Positions 9,001-20,034 are shown, numbered from the stretch's first letter. The stretch is 33,890 bases of DNA from an uncultured Paenalcaligenes sp. (GCA_947626245.1 CANQRK010000007.1:1-33890); one strand, 5' to 3'. The notes: a model not told the origin generated them from the sequence alone. A program made the numbers and translations.

Positions 9001-9596
9001 TAGTGGCTCTAGAAGAACTGCAAACAGCTCAAGAGCGCCAAACTTACTTGGTGTCGCAGCACGAAGATTTAAACCTAGCGATTGAAACCTTAGAAAACGC
9101 CATTCGTAAAATAGATAGGGAAACACGCGCTTTGTTGCAAAGTACCTTTAACGAGGTCAATACGCACTTTGCCGCCTTGTTTCCACAGCTATTTGGTGGG
9201 GGAAATGCCAAGCTCATGATGACGGGTGAAGAAATTTTAGATGCTGGCGTACAAGTAATGGCTCAACCTCCGGGCAAAAAAAATAGTACTATTCAGTTAT
9301 TATCAGGGGGAGAAAAAGCGCTAACGGCGACTGCTCTGGTGTTTGCCTTCTTTAAGTTAAATCCGGCGCCCTTTTGTTTGCTAGACGAGGTGGACGCGCC
9401 CCTAGATGATGCAAATACTGAACGGTATGCGAACTTAGTACAAAGTATGAGTGAGCAAACGCAGTTTTTATTTATCTCTCATAATAAAATTGCGATGCAG
9501 ATGGCAAAACAATTAGTTGGCGTTACCATGCAAGAACAAGGCGTTTCTCGTATAGTGGCAGTAGACATGGCAGCTGCTGTAGAAATGACAGATTAA
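6075..9596 (+). CDS. smc: Chromosome segregation protein SMC
   Basis: A 1173-residue SMC ATPase, the normal length for the family, which organises and helps segregate the chromosome together with ScpA/ScpB. The N-terminal head has Walker A GPNGCGKSN (31-39) and the GQG/EEAAGVSRYK region. Two long coiled-coil arms flank a hinge (about 510-660). The C-terminal head has the signature LSGGEKAL (from 1076) and Walker B CLLDEVDAPLDD (about 1101-1112). The arms are strikingly rich in glutamine, with runs of CAG/CAA codons near 7425-7525. The start is GTG at 6075, which gives the conserved MRLTQIKLSGFKSFVD; a short AGG lies 6 bases upstream. zipA follows after 39 bases, then ligA, an order shared with Bordetella. 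Confidence 0.98.
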   Translation: MRLTQIKLSGFKSFVDTTLIPTPSQLVGVVGPNGCGKSNIIDAVRWVLGESRASELRGGSMQDVIFNGSDQRKPAGRASVELTFDNSEGRVSGEWGTYTEISVRRELSRDGTSGYFINSQQVRRRDINDIFLGTGLGARGYAIIGQGMINRLIEAKPEELRVYLEEAAGVSRYKERRKETESRLRDTSENLTRLDDILQELEQQLVRLEQQAEVARQYRSHQTEGEQKQHALWWLREHNARQEQRQHALAIEQAQTAVEAAMADMRSTEARLEGLRQAHLDKTEVVQKAQAQLYQHSSQVSKTEAEIQHAKTAQQRLEQRQQQLHAQQKEWQQLRIDSSGELELKQQELEELALRSEELLSQLEEYQQRLAPLETEQQRALQQKEQLQERVQQLRQHIALATQRLESSQVQRQQLLQRQQRFMSELAQLQTEHSSDSHQLKQDWLQAQERMQQQQQQVLVFEQQEPALQQAQEHALVQQQEQEREQTQIEAQLSAVEQLQEQLQRQDQLEPWLERYGFAGALPVWQRLQVTEGWETALEAVLERRLQALTLDELSGLADLDSIPPARLWLVEPLDTEAAGVVESQMLTPLSQYVQTKESAWQSLLEHWLQGFYVVPSLEQALSLREALSPTMSLVTPQGHLVQAHQVMLYAADTEQAGVLARQQHIEQQSKALKAQRLHVDSAREQLLKAQHAFALNRQSLNQANTRLQELTSLAHELHLQYQQAEQKTQQHKERLLLVQTELADIEQQYEQLQQSSEEAALQCEEYELTLEELLEQQHSQSEQLEQLNGQLHEWRQQLREVEQQSQSLHYNKSLIQARVDELLRSQQQAQDLAQRAQIELAGLVDEYESTDVAELYELLQESLEQRVLAEDALQAEQAALSDLASQLHDLQQSRHQTGDGVEPLREKVLQLQLAEQSARLTVEQYATQLDAQRVDRPALAAFMQEQDENWHKVTWLQSEVQRLNRAIEALGAVNLVALEELQTAQERQTYLVSQHEDLNLAIETLENAIRKIDRETRALLQSTFNEVNTHFAALFPQLFGGGNAKLMMTGEEILDAGVQVMAQPPGKKNSTIQLLSGGEKALTATALVFAFFKLNPAPFCLLDEVDAPLDDANTERYANLVQSMSEQTQFLFISHNKIAMQMAKQLVGVTMQEQGVSRIVAVDMAAAVEMTD

Positions 9597-9635
9597 TATG
9601 CAAATATTTAGCCTTATAAAGGGTCGGGTCTGAGG

Positions 9636-12707
<3,072 letters not shown>

Positions 12708-12709
<2 letters not shown>

Positions 12710-12738
12710 AAAGCAGACCTTAGCGCTAGCTAAGGTCT
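12708..12738 (-). terminator. Rho-independent terminator of the msrB-yciB-bolA-PpiC operon
   Basis: Stem AGACCTTAGC (12715-12724), loop GCTA, stem GCTAAGGTCT (12729-12738): a perfect 10-bp hairpin. Read on the minus strand it is followed by GCTTTTT (five T, 12712-12708). The plus strand has no T-run after it, so it serves mainly the minus-strand operon. It abuts the ligA stop codon. Confidence 0.8.
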
Positions 12739-12747
12739 GTGGCGGTC

Positions 12748-13524
12748 TTATTGGATTTTAGCTTTTTCGATCAAGTTGTTCTGAAACTCAGTCAGTTGTT
12801 TCTGACGTAAGAGTTCTTCGACTTGGGGCTTTACCTCGTTTAGCTCTGGAAAGCTAATATCACGCGTTTCATCGACTTGAATAATGTGCCAGCCAAATTG
12901 TGATTGAACAGGCTCTGCACTGAGCTCACCTTGTTTTTGATTAGCGACCGCATCGGCAAACTCGGCCACATAAATAGTGTTGGGTGCCCAGCCTAAATCA
13001 CCACCCTGAGCGCCACTACCTGGATCGATGGATTTTTCTTTGGCGGCGTCTTCGAAGCTAACTTTTTTGGCCTTGATGTCTGCAATCAGTTGTTTGGCAT
13101 CGGCTTCGGCTTCGAGCAAAATATGTTTGACTTTGTATTCTTTCTGACCGGCTTCAGCTGCTTTGAGGCGATCGTACTCGGCGCTGATATCAGCGTCAGA
13201 GAGTGGGTTTTTGGCAATGTAATCGCTTAGCAATGCACGTACCAAAATACCTTGACGAGCTAGCTCAAGCTCTTGGGCGACATCTGGATTTTTATTTAAA
13301 CCCAAATTCTCGGCCTCTTGAGTGGCAACGAGACGAATGGTCATTTCTTGTTTGACTTGTTCACGCAGCTCGGGGGAGTCGGTGGCACCTTGCTCTAGGA
13401 GCAAGTTGATGAAGTCATCAAACTGTTGTTGGGTGATGGCTTGGCCGTTGACGGTAGTAATGTTTTGAGCAGCCAAAGGAAAGGCCAAAGCACAACTGAG
13501 GGCAGCGATAGCGAGTCGTTTCAT
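12748..13524 (-). CDS. Periplasmic PpiC-type peptidyl-prolyl isomerase / chaperone (Par27-like)
   Basis: A 258-residue secreted parvulin. A signal peptide occupies about 1-19 (MKRLAIAALSCALAFPLAA). An N-terminal helical chaperone region (about 22-128) precedes one parvulin domain (about 130-220, KEYKVKHILL through GGDLGW to FGWHIIQVDE), then a short helical tail. This layout matches Bordetella Par27, a periplasmic folding factor for outer-membrane and secreted proteins. It is the last gene of a minus-strand operon, 15 bases after bolA, with a strong terminator behind it. I give no symbol because several parvulin genes share this architecture. Confidence 0.9.
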   Translation of the reverse strand: MKRLAIAALSCALAFPLAAQNITTVNGQAITQQQFDDFINLLLEQGATDSPELREQVKQEMTIRLVATQEAENLGLNKNPDVAQELELARQGILVRALLSDYIAKNPLSDADISAEYDRLKAAEAGQKEYKVKHILLEAEADAKQLIADIKAKKVSFEDAAKEKSIDPGSGAQGGDLGWAPNTIYVAEFADAVANQKQGELSAEPVQSQFGWHIIQVDETRDISFPELNEVKPQVEELLRQKQLTEFQNNLIEKAKIQ

Positions 13525-13539
13525 AAGTTGGATCCTTGT

Positions 13540-13797
13540 TTAGACAATTTCAATAGCAAGAGCATGGATTGGGTGAGGCATCAGGTCTTGGACCTGTTGA
13601 TAAATAAGGCGGTGTTTAGCTAGGGTGTTGAGCCCATTAAACTGATCAGAAGCAATAATAACGCGTAAATGACTAGCACCACCACGAGCTCCTGCATGCC
13701 CTGCGTGCAGATGAGACTCATCAATCAAATCAAAATAACTGGGGTTTAAGGTCTGTAGCCGTTGTGTGACCTGTTCAAGGAGTTCTTCTTTAGTCAT
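13540..13797 (-). CDS. BolA family protein
   Basis: An 85-residue BolA-fold protein. It shows the family pattern of an N-terminal helix, then LIDESHLHAGHAG, SHLRVIIASDQFNGLNTLAKHR and a C-terminal HALAIEI. The conserved histidines used for iron-sulfur coordination with monothiol glutaredoxins are present (HLHAGHAG). BolA proteins work in Fe-S trafficking and stress-linked gene control. It sits 14 bases after yciB and 15 bases before the PpiC gene. In E. coli bolA lies near chaperone genes, and the present four-gene order is, as I recall, shared with Bordetella. Confidence 0.9.
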   Translation of the reverse strand: MTKEELLEQVTQRLQTLNPSYFDLIDESHLHAGHAGARGGASHLRVIIASDQFNGLNTLAKHRLIYQQVQDLMPHPIHALAIEIV

Positions 13798-13811
13798 AGT
13801 TATAAGGCGAT

Positions 13812-14357
13812 TTATTCAGATTGATCTTTTAGGTATTTACCCAACCATAAAGACTGGATAACGATAAAGATAACGAGGAGGACAAGGGAGCCAAAAACTT
13901 TAAAGCTGACCCATTGTGATTCAGTGAAATAGCCGGAAAACGCCACAAATAAGTTAATGGTGCCAGATAAAACAAAGAAAAATGCCCAACTGTAATTGAG
14001 TTTAGTCCAGACATGGCCGGGCAATATGAGTTGCCCCCCCATCAGCTTTTGCATGAGGTTACGTTTTAAAAGTAGCTGACTACCGACTAAGACGACGGCA
14101 AATAGCCAATACAAAACGGTGGGTTTCCATTTAATGAAGGCATCGTTTTGAAAAAACAGTGTGGCTGAGCCAAAAACAACAATAACCCCTAAGTTGATCC
14201 AGTGCGTGCCTTCGATGGCATGTTGACGCGCCTTGAGCCAAACAATTTGTAGCACTGCCGCCCCCATGGCTACAGCCGTCGCTGCATAAATATCAAAGAA
14301 GCGAAAGGCAATAAAAAATAAAATGAGGGGGAAAAGATCAAATAGAAATTTCTTCAT
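13812..14357 (-). CDS. yciB: Inner membrane septation protein YciB (IspZ/septation protein A family)
   Basis: A 181-residue integral membrane protein with five or six hydrophobic segments. It begins [18 protein letters not shown], the typical YciB start, and carries the conserved [13 protein letters not shown] and [16 protein letters not shown] segments. YciB is linked to cell-envelope synthesis, septation and membrane potential; its molecular activity is not settled. The start ATG overlaps the msrB stop by 4 bases (ATGA), indicating translational coupling. Confidence 0.93.
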   Translation of the reverse strand: MKKFLFDLFPLILFFIAFRFFDIYAATAVAMGAAVLQIVWLKARQHAIEGTHWINLGVIVVFGSATLFFQNDAFIKWKPTVLYWLFAVVLVGSQLLLKRNLMQKLMGGQLILPGHVWTKLNYSWAFFFVLSGTINLFVAFSGYFTESQWVSFKVFGSLVLLVIFIVIQSLWLGKYLKDQSE

Positions 14358-14746
14358 GAGGGTTCAAATTGCAGGGCGACGGAGTTAATGCAGTAACGTA
14401 AACCAGTAGGTGGAGGACCATCTGGGAAAACATGGCCTAAATGCGCATCACAGACGTTGCAGATAATTTCAGTGCGAACACGGCCACGACTGAGGTCAGG
14501 CTCTTCGCGTACATGATCTGGATTTAAGGGGGCAAAATAACTAGGCCACCCGCAGCCCGCATCAAATTTGGTATCGGAGGCAAATAATGGCGTGTTACAA
14601 CAAACGCAGCGATAAATGCCAAGTTCGTTGTGTTGATCGTATTGACCAGAAAAAGGGCGTTCAGTTCCCTGTTCACGTGTGACAGAGAAGGCTTCTGGAC
14701 TGAGTTGAACTTGCCATTCGGTTAAGCTTTTGCGAACTTTATTCAT
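14354..14746 (-). CDS. msrB: Peptide-methionine (R)-S-oxide reductase MsrB
   Basis: A 130-residue cytoplasmic repair enzyme that reduces methionine-R-sulfoxide in proteins. The zinc site is complete (Cys47/Cys50 in CVCC, Cys96/Cys99 in CNVC). The catalytic cysteine is Cys119 in RYCINS, and a probable resolving cysteine is Cys65 in AGCGWPS. Length and motifs are normal. An AGG lies 8 bases upstream of the ATG on the minus strand. It is the first gene of the msrB-yciB-bolA-PpiC operon, so the operon promoter should lie in 14747-15058. Confidence 0.97.
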   Translation of the reverse strand: MNKVRKSLTEWQVQLSPEAFSVTREQGTERPFSGQYDQHNELGIYRCVCCNTPLFASDTKFDAGCGWPSYFAPLNPDHVREEPDLSRGRVRTEIICNVCDAHLGHVFPDGPPPTGLRYCINSVALQFEPS

Positions 14747-15058
14747 AGATAGCCTAAAAACTGATAGGTAAAGAAAAGCAGATAAAGTAACAGTGTAGCC
14801 TTGATCTTGTCTCAGTCAAACTATTCTGTTTTGAATAAAAGCAGGGATAATCCTAAAAGCGTAAAGAGAAGTAAGCCCATCATAATGGATGTTGCAGTGC
14901 AGCGATAACAAGAGAAGTCACAGGATATTTAAGGTTAATACCTATATGGTTTTGTTGGGTGATTTGATACGTTTACGCTGTATCTGTTAAAAAAAATGTA
15001 TAACAACGGGTCGGTGAATCATCACACGCCCAAAAATAACTCTTTTGGAGACAAAATC
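14747..15058. other. Divergent intergenic region between msrB and the ABC importer operon
   Basis: These 312 AT-rich bases separate two divergent operons and should hold both promoters. For the importer, TTGATA (14964-14969) followed 17 bases later by TTAAAA (14987-14992) is a possible but weak sigma-70 pair. A strong GGAG (15047-15050) serves the binding-protein start. On the minus strand a 20-codon hydrophobic reading frame (14821-14883) is present but lacks a ribosome-binding site. No riboswitch or RNA gene was recognised. Confidence 0.6.
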
Positions 15059-16228
15059 ATGCTGCTTTCTCTAACCATGAAACGCACTGTATTAGTCAGT
15101 GCGCTAGCTCTAGCCCTACCTATGACTGCTATGGCGCAGATCAAAGTGGGGGTGACCGTATCTTCTACCGGTCCCGCCGCATCTCTAGGTATTCCAGAGC
15201 GCAACACAGTTAGCTTGTTGCCCACCGAGGTAGCCGGTCAAAAAGTCGAATACATTGTGTTGGATGATGGTACAGATACCACCATGGCTGTACGCAATAT
15301 GCGCAAGCTCATTACTGAAGACAACGTGGATGTGGTGATAGGTACGTCCGTTACACCTGGCTCGTTGGCTATGATTGATGTAGCGGGTGAAACACAAACA
15401 CCCATGATTAGCGTATCAGCCAACTCGCGTATCGTAGAGCCTGTCGAGGGAGCGCGTGAGTGGGTATTTAAAACCCCACAAAACGATCAACTTATGGCTA
15501 CTGCCTTGGCCGATGCCATGGAAAAACAAGGCATCAAAACCTTGGGCTTTATTGGCTATAACGATGCCTATGGCGATGGTTGGCTTGATGTAATGAGCAA
15601 GGCTGCCGAGGCTAAGGGTATTAAAATTTCGGGTGTTGAGCGCTACAACCGCAATGATACCTCTGTAACAGGGCAGGTGCTAAAACTGACCGCATCCAAC
15701 CCTGATGGCATTTTGATTGCGGGTTCAGGAACGCCCGTGGCTTTGCCTCAGGGTGAAATCCTAAAGCGTGGCTACAAGGGCGTGCTTTACCACACCCATG
15801 GGTCCGCTAACAACGATGTGCTGCGAGTGTGTGGCGCCGATTGCGAGGGTATGATCCTACCCGCCGGCCCGTTATTGGTTGCGGATCAACTGCCAGACGA
15901 TGATGCGACCAAAGCCACTGCCCTAGAGTATAAAAAACTCTACGAGGATAAATACGGCGCAGGCACGATTAATACCTTTGGCGGTCACTTGTGGGACGCT
16001 GGCATGATTATTCAAAGTGCCATTCCACAAGCACTCGAGTCGGGTGCCAAACCGGGTACGCCTGAGTTCCGTGCAGCGCTACGCGCAGCCATTGAAAACA
16101 CGACTGATTTGGCCGCTTCCCAAGGTGTATTCAATATGTCTGACAGTGATCATGCGGGTCTAGACGAACGCGCACGTGTCATGGTCAAAATTGTAGACGG
16201 CAACTGGACCTACCAGCCAGACCTCTAA
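15059..16228 (+). CDS. Periplasmic substrate-binding protein of a HAAT-family (branched-chain amino acid type) ABC importer
   Basis: A 389-residue LivJ-like (type I periplasmic binding fold) protein. A signal peptide with LALALPMTAMA precedes the mature start QIKVGVTVSSTGPAASLG, the hallmark of this family. Further conserved segments are DDGTDTTMAVRNMRKL, VDVVIGTSVTPGS and FIGYNDAYGDGW. A CxxxC pair (VCGADC) lies in the second lobe. The reading frame extends upstream to 14996, but I chose the ATG at 15059 because GGAG sits 8 bases before it and the signal peptide then begins normally; an ATG six codons later (15077) is also possible. It heads a complete importer operon. The ligand may be a branched-chain amino acid, a urea/amide or an aromatic acid; sequence alone does not decide. 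Confidence 0.92.
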   Translation: MLLSLTMKRTVLVSALALALPMTAMAQIKVGVTVSSTGPAASLGIPERNTVSLLPTEVAGQKVEYIVLDDGTDTTMAVRNMRKLITEDNVDVVIGTSVTPGSLAMIDVAGETQTPMISVSANSRIVEPVEGAREWVFKTPQNDQLMATALADAMEKQGIKTLGFIGYNDAYGDGWLDVMSKAAEAKGIKISGVERYNRNDTSVTGQVLKLTASNPDGILIAGSGTPVALPQGEILKRGYKGVLYHTHGSANNDVLRVCGADCEGMILPAGPLLVADQLPDDDATKATALEYKKLYEDKYGAGTINTFGGHLWDAGMIIQSAIPQALESGAKPGTPEFRAALRAAIENTTDLAASQGVFNMSDSDHAGLDERARVMVKIVDGNWTYQPDL

Positions 16229-16255
16229 ACGTCTCATCCTATCCTTTTTTCGCGC

Positions 16256-16284
16256 AGGCTGACAGATGTAAACCCTGTCAGCCT
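16256..16284 (+). promoter_or_regulatory. Intercistronic hairpin after the binding-protein gene
   Basis: AGGCTGACAG (16256-16265) and CTGTCAGCCT (16275-16284) pair perfectly over 10 bp with a 9-base loop, starting 28 bases after the binding-protein stop. No T-run follows directly. Such hairpins commonly stabilise upstream mRNA and raise binding-protein levels over permease levels. Confidence 0.6.
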
Positions 16285-16286
16285 AG

Positions 16287-16320
16287 CCAGCGGTTTGCTT
16301 AAAAATCGCTGGGTTTTATT
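16287..16320 (+). terminator. Second hairpin with T-rich tail, probable partial terminator before livH
   Basis: CCAGCG (16287-16292) pairs with CGCTGG (16307-16312) around a 14-base loop, followed by GTTTTATT. The stem is short and the loop long, so termination is expected to be incomplete, letting part of transcription reach livH 27 bases further on. Confidence 0.45.
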
Positions 16321-16346
16321 AAGTGTGTTGTCATGGTGCATCCGAG

Positions 16347-17384
16347 ATGGATTCAACGATAGTTTTAATATTGCTGCAGGACGGCTTATTGAACGGTGCC
16401 ATTTATGCTTTGCTAGGCTTGGCATTGGTACTGGTCTTTGCTGTTACTCGCGTTATTTTTATTCCCCAAGGTGAGTTCGTCACCTTTGGTGCCTTAACGT
16501 TGGCTTTTCTTGTGAATGGTCAGGTACCAGGTACGGTTCATTTGTTGCTGATTATGGGCATTTTGGTGTTTTTGCTTGAGCTAGGAACAGCCGTACGAAC
16601 CCGATTATTTAGTGGGTTGTGGCGTACAGCTCTGTGGACCTTAGCTTTGCCTGTCGCCTTGTATTATGCGCTGCCTTTAGTCCTGCACAAGGATACGTCT
16701 TTATGGCTTCAAGTCATTTTTGCGATGGCGCTCGTTGTTCCCATGGGGCCCATGATTTATCGTTTGGTCTATCAGCGTGTGGCAGAGTCTAGCGTATTGG
16801 TATTGCTGATTACCTCTGTAGCGGTGCACTTTGCTTTAACCGGTTTGGGTTTGGTATTTTTCGGTGCCGAAGGCTGGCGTACTCCGTCTTTCATGACCGG
16901 AAGTGTTGATATTTTAGGCGTAAGCTGGTCTGCACAGACGTTGTTTGTGCTGGGGGCCGCCGCTGTGCTTATTGGTGCGTTGTGGCTGTTCTTTGGTACT
17001 ACCTTGTATGGCCGTGCACTGCGAGCGACGGCGGTTAATCGTCGTGGTGCTCGTTTAGTCGGTATCAGTACCCTAATGGCCGGACGTATTACGTTTACCT
17101 TAGTGGCGGCTATAGGTGCTTTTTCAGGCATGCTTATTGCGCCTGTGACCACGATTTATTACGACACCGGATTTCTTATTGGTCTTAAAGGGTTTGTGGC
17201 TGCCATCGTCGGTGGCTTGGCGAGTTATCCTTTAACGGCTGCGGGTGCTATTTTTGTAGGGATTCTCGAGGCCTTCTCCTCTTTCTGGGCTAGCTCTTAC
17301 AAAGAGGTCATCGTATTTACTTTTATTATTCCAGTTTTACTCTGGCGCTCCTTTGGTGTGCGTACCGTAGACGATGAGGATTAA
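16347..17384 (+). CDS. livH: HAAT-family ABC importer permease, LivH type
   Basis: A 345-residue inner-membrane permease with about eight or more hydrophobic spans. It opens [25 protein letters not shown], the LivH start pattern, and carries the coupling-helix region [15 protein letters not shown] and the late segments [20 protein letters not shown]. It is some 40-50 residues longer than classical LivH (about 300), with the extra length in hydrophobic sequence between residues about 60 and 120. I chose the ATG at 16347; a GTG at 16323 in frame would add eight residues (MCCHGASE) unlike the family. No good ribosome-binding site precedes either. It pairs with the LivM half of the next gene. Confidence 0.92.
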   Translation: MDSTIVLILLQDGLLNGAIYALLGLALVLVFAVTRVIFIPQGEFVTFGALTLAFLVNGQVPGTVHLLLIMGILVFLLELGTAVRTRLFSGLWRTALWTLALPVALYYALPLVLHKDTSLWLQVIFAMALVVPMGPMIYRLVYQRVAESSVLVLLITSVAVHFALTGLGLVFFGAEGWRTPSFMTGSVDILGVSWSAQTLFVLGAAAVLIGALWLFFGTTLYGRALRATAVNRRGARLVGISTLMAGRITFTLVAAIGAFSGMLIAPVTTIYYDTGFLIGLKGFVAAIVGGLASYPLTAAGAIFVGILEAFSSFWASSYKEVIVFTFIIPVLLWRSFGVRTVDDED

Positions 17385-17388
17385 GGAC

Positions 17389-19224
17389 ATGAATCGCTTA
17401 CTTTTAGTTGTTGTGGTGGGCGTCTTGGCCTTGTTACCACAGATGGGTTGGGTACCCGAGTTTTGGATTACACAGTTAAATTACATTGGTCTTAGCAGCT
17501 TAGTGGTTTTAGGCTTGGTGCTGTTGACGGGCGTGGGTGGACTGACCTCATTTGGTCAAGCAGCCTTTGTGGGTATTGGCGCGTATACCACGGCTTGGTT
17601 TACGACTAAGCTGGGCTGGTCGCCTTGGGTGACGTTATGGATTGCGCTAGCTATTACTTTTGTGTTTGCTACGTTAATTGGCGCGATCACACTGCGGTTA
17701 TCAGGTCACTATTTACCCTTGGGTACCATTGCCTGGTCGTTGTCTTTGTACTATTTGTTTGGAAATCTCGCCTTTTTAGGTCAGCACGATGGGATTTCGG
17801 GTATTGCTCCTTTGTCCGTATTTGGAATCTCATTAGGGGCTGGGCGTAATATCTACTACTTGGTGTGGCTGATCGTCCTAGGTAGTCTGTGGTTGACATA
17901 TAACCTGTTGCACTCCCGTCCCGGTCGCGCCATTCGCTCCCTCAAAGGCGGCAGCAGCATGGCCGAATCGTTTGGGGTGAATACAGCGAACTACAAGGTC
18001 ATTATTTTTGTTTATGCGGCCTTATTAGCGTGTGTGTCGGGTTGGCTCTATGCTCATTTGCAGCGTGCCGTTAGCCCCAGTCCTTTTGGCTTGAACTACA
18101 GTATTGAATACTTGTTTATGGCCGTGGTTGGTGGGGCCGGTAGTGTGTGGGGCGCCGTGGTGGGCTCAGCGTTGATCATTACACTTAAAGACCAGCTGCA
18201 AAACTGGTTGCCTCGCATATTTGATACCAATGCTAACTTTGAGCTTATTGTCTTTGGTATTTTGATGATCTTTATTCTGCAATACGCAGGCAATGGCATC
18301 TGGCCTATTTTTGCCCGTATAGGCAGCTTGCTACGTGGTGGAAAAAAGCAACCTCAAGCCGAGGCGCCAGCTCAGGCTACCGCTTTAGAACAGCGCCCTC
18401 GCCCTGAAAAAGGCACCTTGATTCTAGAGTTAGACAAGGCTCGCAAAGAATTCGGTGGTTTGGTTGCGGTCAATGACATTAGCTTTAAGCTACATGCGGG
18501 TGAAATTATGGGGTTGATTGGTCCTAATGGGGCCGGTAAGTCCACTACCTTTAACTTGATTACCGGTGTGTTGCCGTTAACCAGCGGTGATATTCAGTTT
18601 GAAGGCAAGCGTATTGATAATTTACGAGCCCGTGATATTGCTCGCTTAGGTATTGGTCGTACGTTCCAACATGTGCAGTTAATTCCTACCATGAGCGTAT
18701 TAGAAAACGTGGCCTTGGGTGCTCATTTACGTCGTGATGTGGGTGTGATAAAGGCAGCGTTGCATGCGGAACGTCATACCGAGGCCGAGCTTTTATTCGA
18801 GGCAGCCAAGCAACTCGAGCGAGTGGGGCTGGGTGACTATCTTTACGAAGAGGCCGGTAACTTGGCTTTGGGGCAACAGCGCATTTTAGAAATTGCGCGG
18901 GCGTTGGCCGCTGATCCTGTCTTGCTTTTGCTCGACGAGCCTGCTGCAGGTTTGCGCTATAAGGAAAAGCAAGAGTTAGCTGCTGTCCTTAATCAGCTTA
19001 GTGACGAGGGCATGAGTATTTTACTCGTCGAGCACGATATGGATTTTGTTATGAATCTGACCGATCATCTGGTTGTTATGGATTTTGGTACAAAGCTAGC
19101 CGAAGGCAAGCCTCAAGACGTGCAGCAAAACCCAGCTGTTTTGCAGGCGTATTTGGGTGGTATTGATGATGACTTTGATGAAGATGAGCTAGCAGGGATT
19201 AACTCATCCAAGGAGGCAGTGTAA
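17389..19224 (+). CDS. Fused LivM-LivG: permease plus ATPase of the HAAT importer
   Basis: A 611-residue two-domain subunit. Residues about 1-320 are a LivM permease with about nine spans, including LLTGVGGLTSFGQAAFVGIGAY and VGGAGSVWGAVVGSAL. A hydrophilic linker (about 318-342) leads to a LivG ATPase (about 343-595): Walker A GPNGAGKST (378-386), LivG-type signature NLALGQQR (about 491-498), Walker B LLLLDEPAAG (about 513-522) and switch histidine 549 in VEHDMDF. The frame opens at an ATG at 17374 overlapping livH. I chose 17389 because GAGGA (17376-17380) sits 8 bases upstream and the protein then starts directly at the first span. One chain supplies half the channel and one ATPase; LivF supplies the other ATPase. 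Fusions like this are known in Burkholderiales. Confidence 0.94.
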   Translation: MNRLLLVVVVGVLALLPQMGWVPEFWITQLNYIGLSSLVVLGLVLLTGVGGLTSFGQAAFVGIGAYTTAWFTTKLGWSPWVTLWIALAITFVFATLIGAITLRLSGHYLPLGTIAWSLSLYYLFGNLAFLGQHDGISGIAPLSVFGISLGAGRNIYYLVWLIVLGSLWLTYNLLHSRPGRAIRSLKGGSSMAESFGVNTANYKVIIFVYAALLACVSGWLYAHLQRAVSPSPFGLNYSIEYLFMAVVGGAGSVWGAVVGSALIITLKDQLQNWLPRIFDTNANFELIVFGILMIFILQYAGNGIWPIFARIGSLLRGGKKQPQAEAPAQATALEQRPRPEKGTLILELDKARKEFGGLVAVNDISFKLHAGEIMGLIGPNGAGKSTTFNLITGVLPLTSGDIQFEGKRIDNLRARDIARLGIGRTFQHVQLIPTMSVLENVALGAHLRRDVGVIKAALHAERHTEAELLFEAAKQLERVGLGDYLYEEAGNLALGQQRILEIARALAADPVLLLLDEPAAGLRYKEKQELAAVLNQLSDEGMSILLVEHDMDFVMNLTDHLVVMDFGTKLAEGKPQDVQQNPAVLQAYLGGIDDDFDEDELAGINSSKEAV

Positions 19225-19980
19225 ATGCAGCCATTACTAGAAGTGACAAGCCTCAAAGCGCAATATGGCAAGGTGACTGCACTGCAGAATGCCAATATTC
19301 TCGTGAATCCAGGCAGTATTGTCACGGTTATTGGGGGCAATGGTGCAGGCAAGTCCACGATGCTTAATGCCATTATGGGCAATCTGCCAGCCACGGGACG
19401 AAGCGAAGGTCTGGTTAATTACGATCAGCGTGATTTGGTGGGCTGGCAAGTCGAACGTCGCGTCGCAGAGGGGCTTTGTTTGGTACCTGAAAGTCGAGAG
19501 CTATTTGCTAGTATGAGCGTAGAGGACAACTTGCTGCTAGGAGGATTCCGACTCTACAAGCAGCGCGTTAGTGGCTGGCGCGATACCATGGACGAGGTTT
19601 ACGAGCTATTCCCTCGCCTCAAAGAGCGTCGTTCTCAGCAAGCTGGTACGTTGTCTGGTGGAGAGCGTCAGATGCTAGCGGTAGGGCGTGCGTTAATGTC
19701 GCGTCCCAAGCTACTGATGCTCGATGAGCCTAGCTTGGGTTTGGCTCCTCGTATTGTGCGTGAAATTTTTTTGATTATTGCGCGCTTACGACGCTCCGGT
19801 GTGTCTATATTGCTAGTAGAGCAAAATGCGCGAGCTGCTTTGCAAGTGGCTGATTATGGTTATGTGTTGGAAACGGGCGAAATTGTACTCGAGGGGCCTG
19901 CAGCTGACCTAAGCGATAATCCTCGAGTTATTGAAAGCTATTTGGGTTTAGGCAACAAGGATAAAGTCGAGCACGATTGA
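19225..19980 (+). CDS. livF: HAAT-family ABC importer ATPase, LivF type
   Basis: A 251-residue ABC ATPase with all motifs: Walker A GGNGAGKST (37-45), signature LSGGERQ, Walker B LLMLDEPSLGLAP and the LivF switch region LLVEQNARAAL. It forms the second nucleotide-binding subunit with the LivG domain. The ATG follows the livM-livG stop immediately, with AGGAGG (19211-19216) 8 bases upstream, an excellent ribosome-binding site. The tail GLGNKDKVEHD ends at a TGA that overlaps an IS200/IS605-end-like sequence, so the last few residues could have been altered by an old insertion. A strong terminator lies 54 bases downstream. Confidence 0.96.
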   Translation: MQPLLEVTSLKAQYGKVTALQNANILVNPGSIVTVIGGNGAGKSTMLNAIMGNLPATGRSEGLVNYDQRDLVGWQVERRVAEGLCLVPESRELFASMSVEDNLLLGGFRLYKQRVSGWRDTMDEVYELFPRLKERRSQQAGTLSGGERQMLAVGRALMSRPKLLMLDEPSLGLAPRIVREIFLIIARLRRSGVSILLVEQNARAALQVADYGYVLETGEIVLEGPAADLSDNPRVIESYLGLGNKDKVEHD

Positions 19981-20010
19981 CATCCTCTAAACGACGAGGC
20001 TTTCCGCGCG
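19976..20010 (-). mobile_element. Possible relic of an IS200/IS605-type right end
   Basis: On the minus strand this reads GCGGAAAGCCTCGTCGTT followed by TAGAGGATGTCA. From memory this resembles the right-end hairpin found behind tnpB genes of IS200/IS605 elements (GGAAAGCCTCG...CGAGGAGGATGTCA), here with the right arm of the hairpin shortened. No transposase or tnpB remnant lies next to it. It touches the livF stop codon. Resemblance only; no alignment was possible. Confidence 0.3.
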
Positions 20011-20034
20011 TTTTGGTAAATTTTGTCGTTAAAT

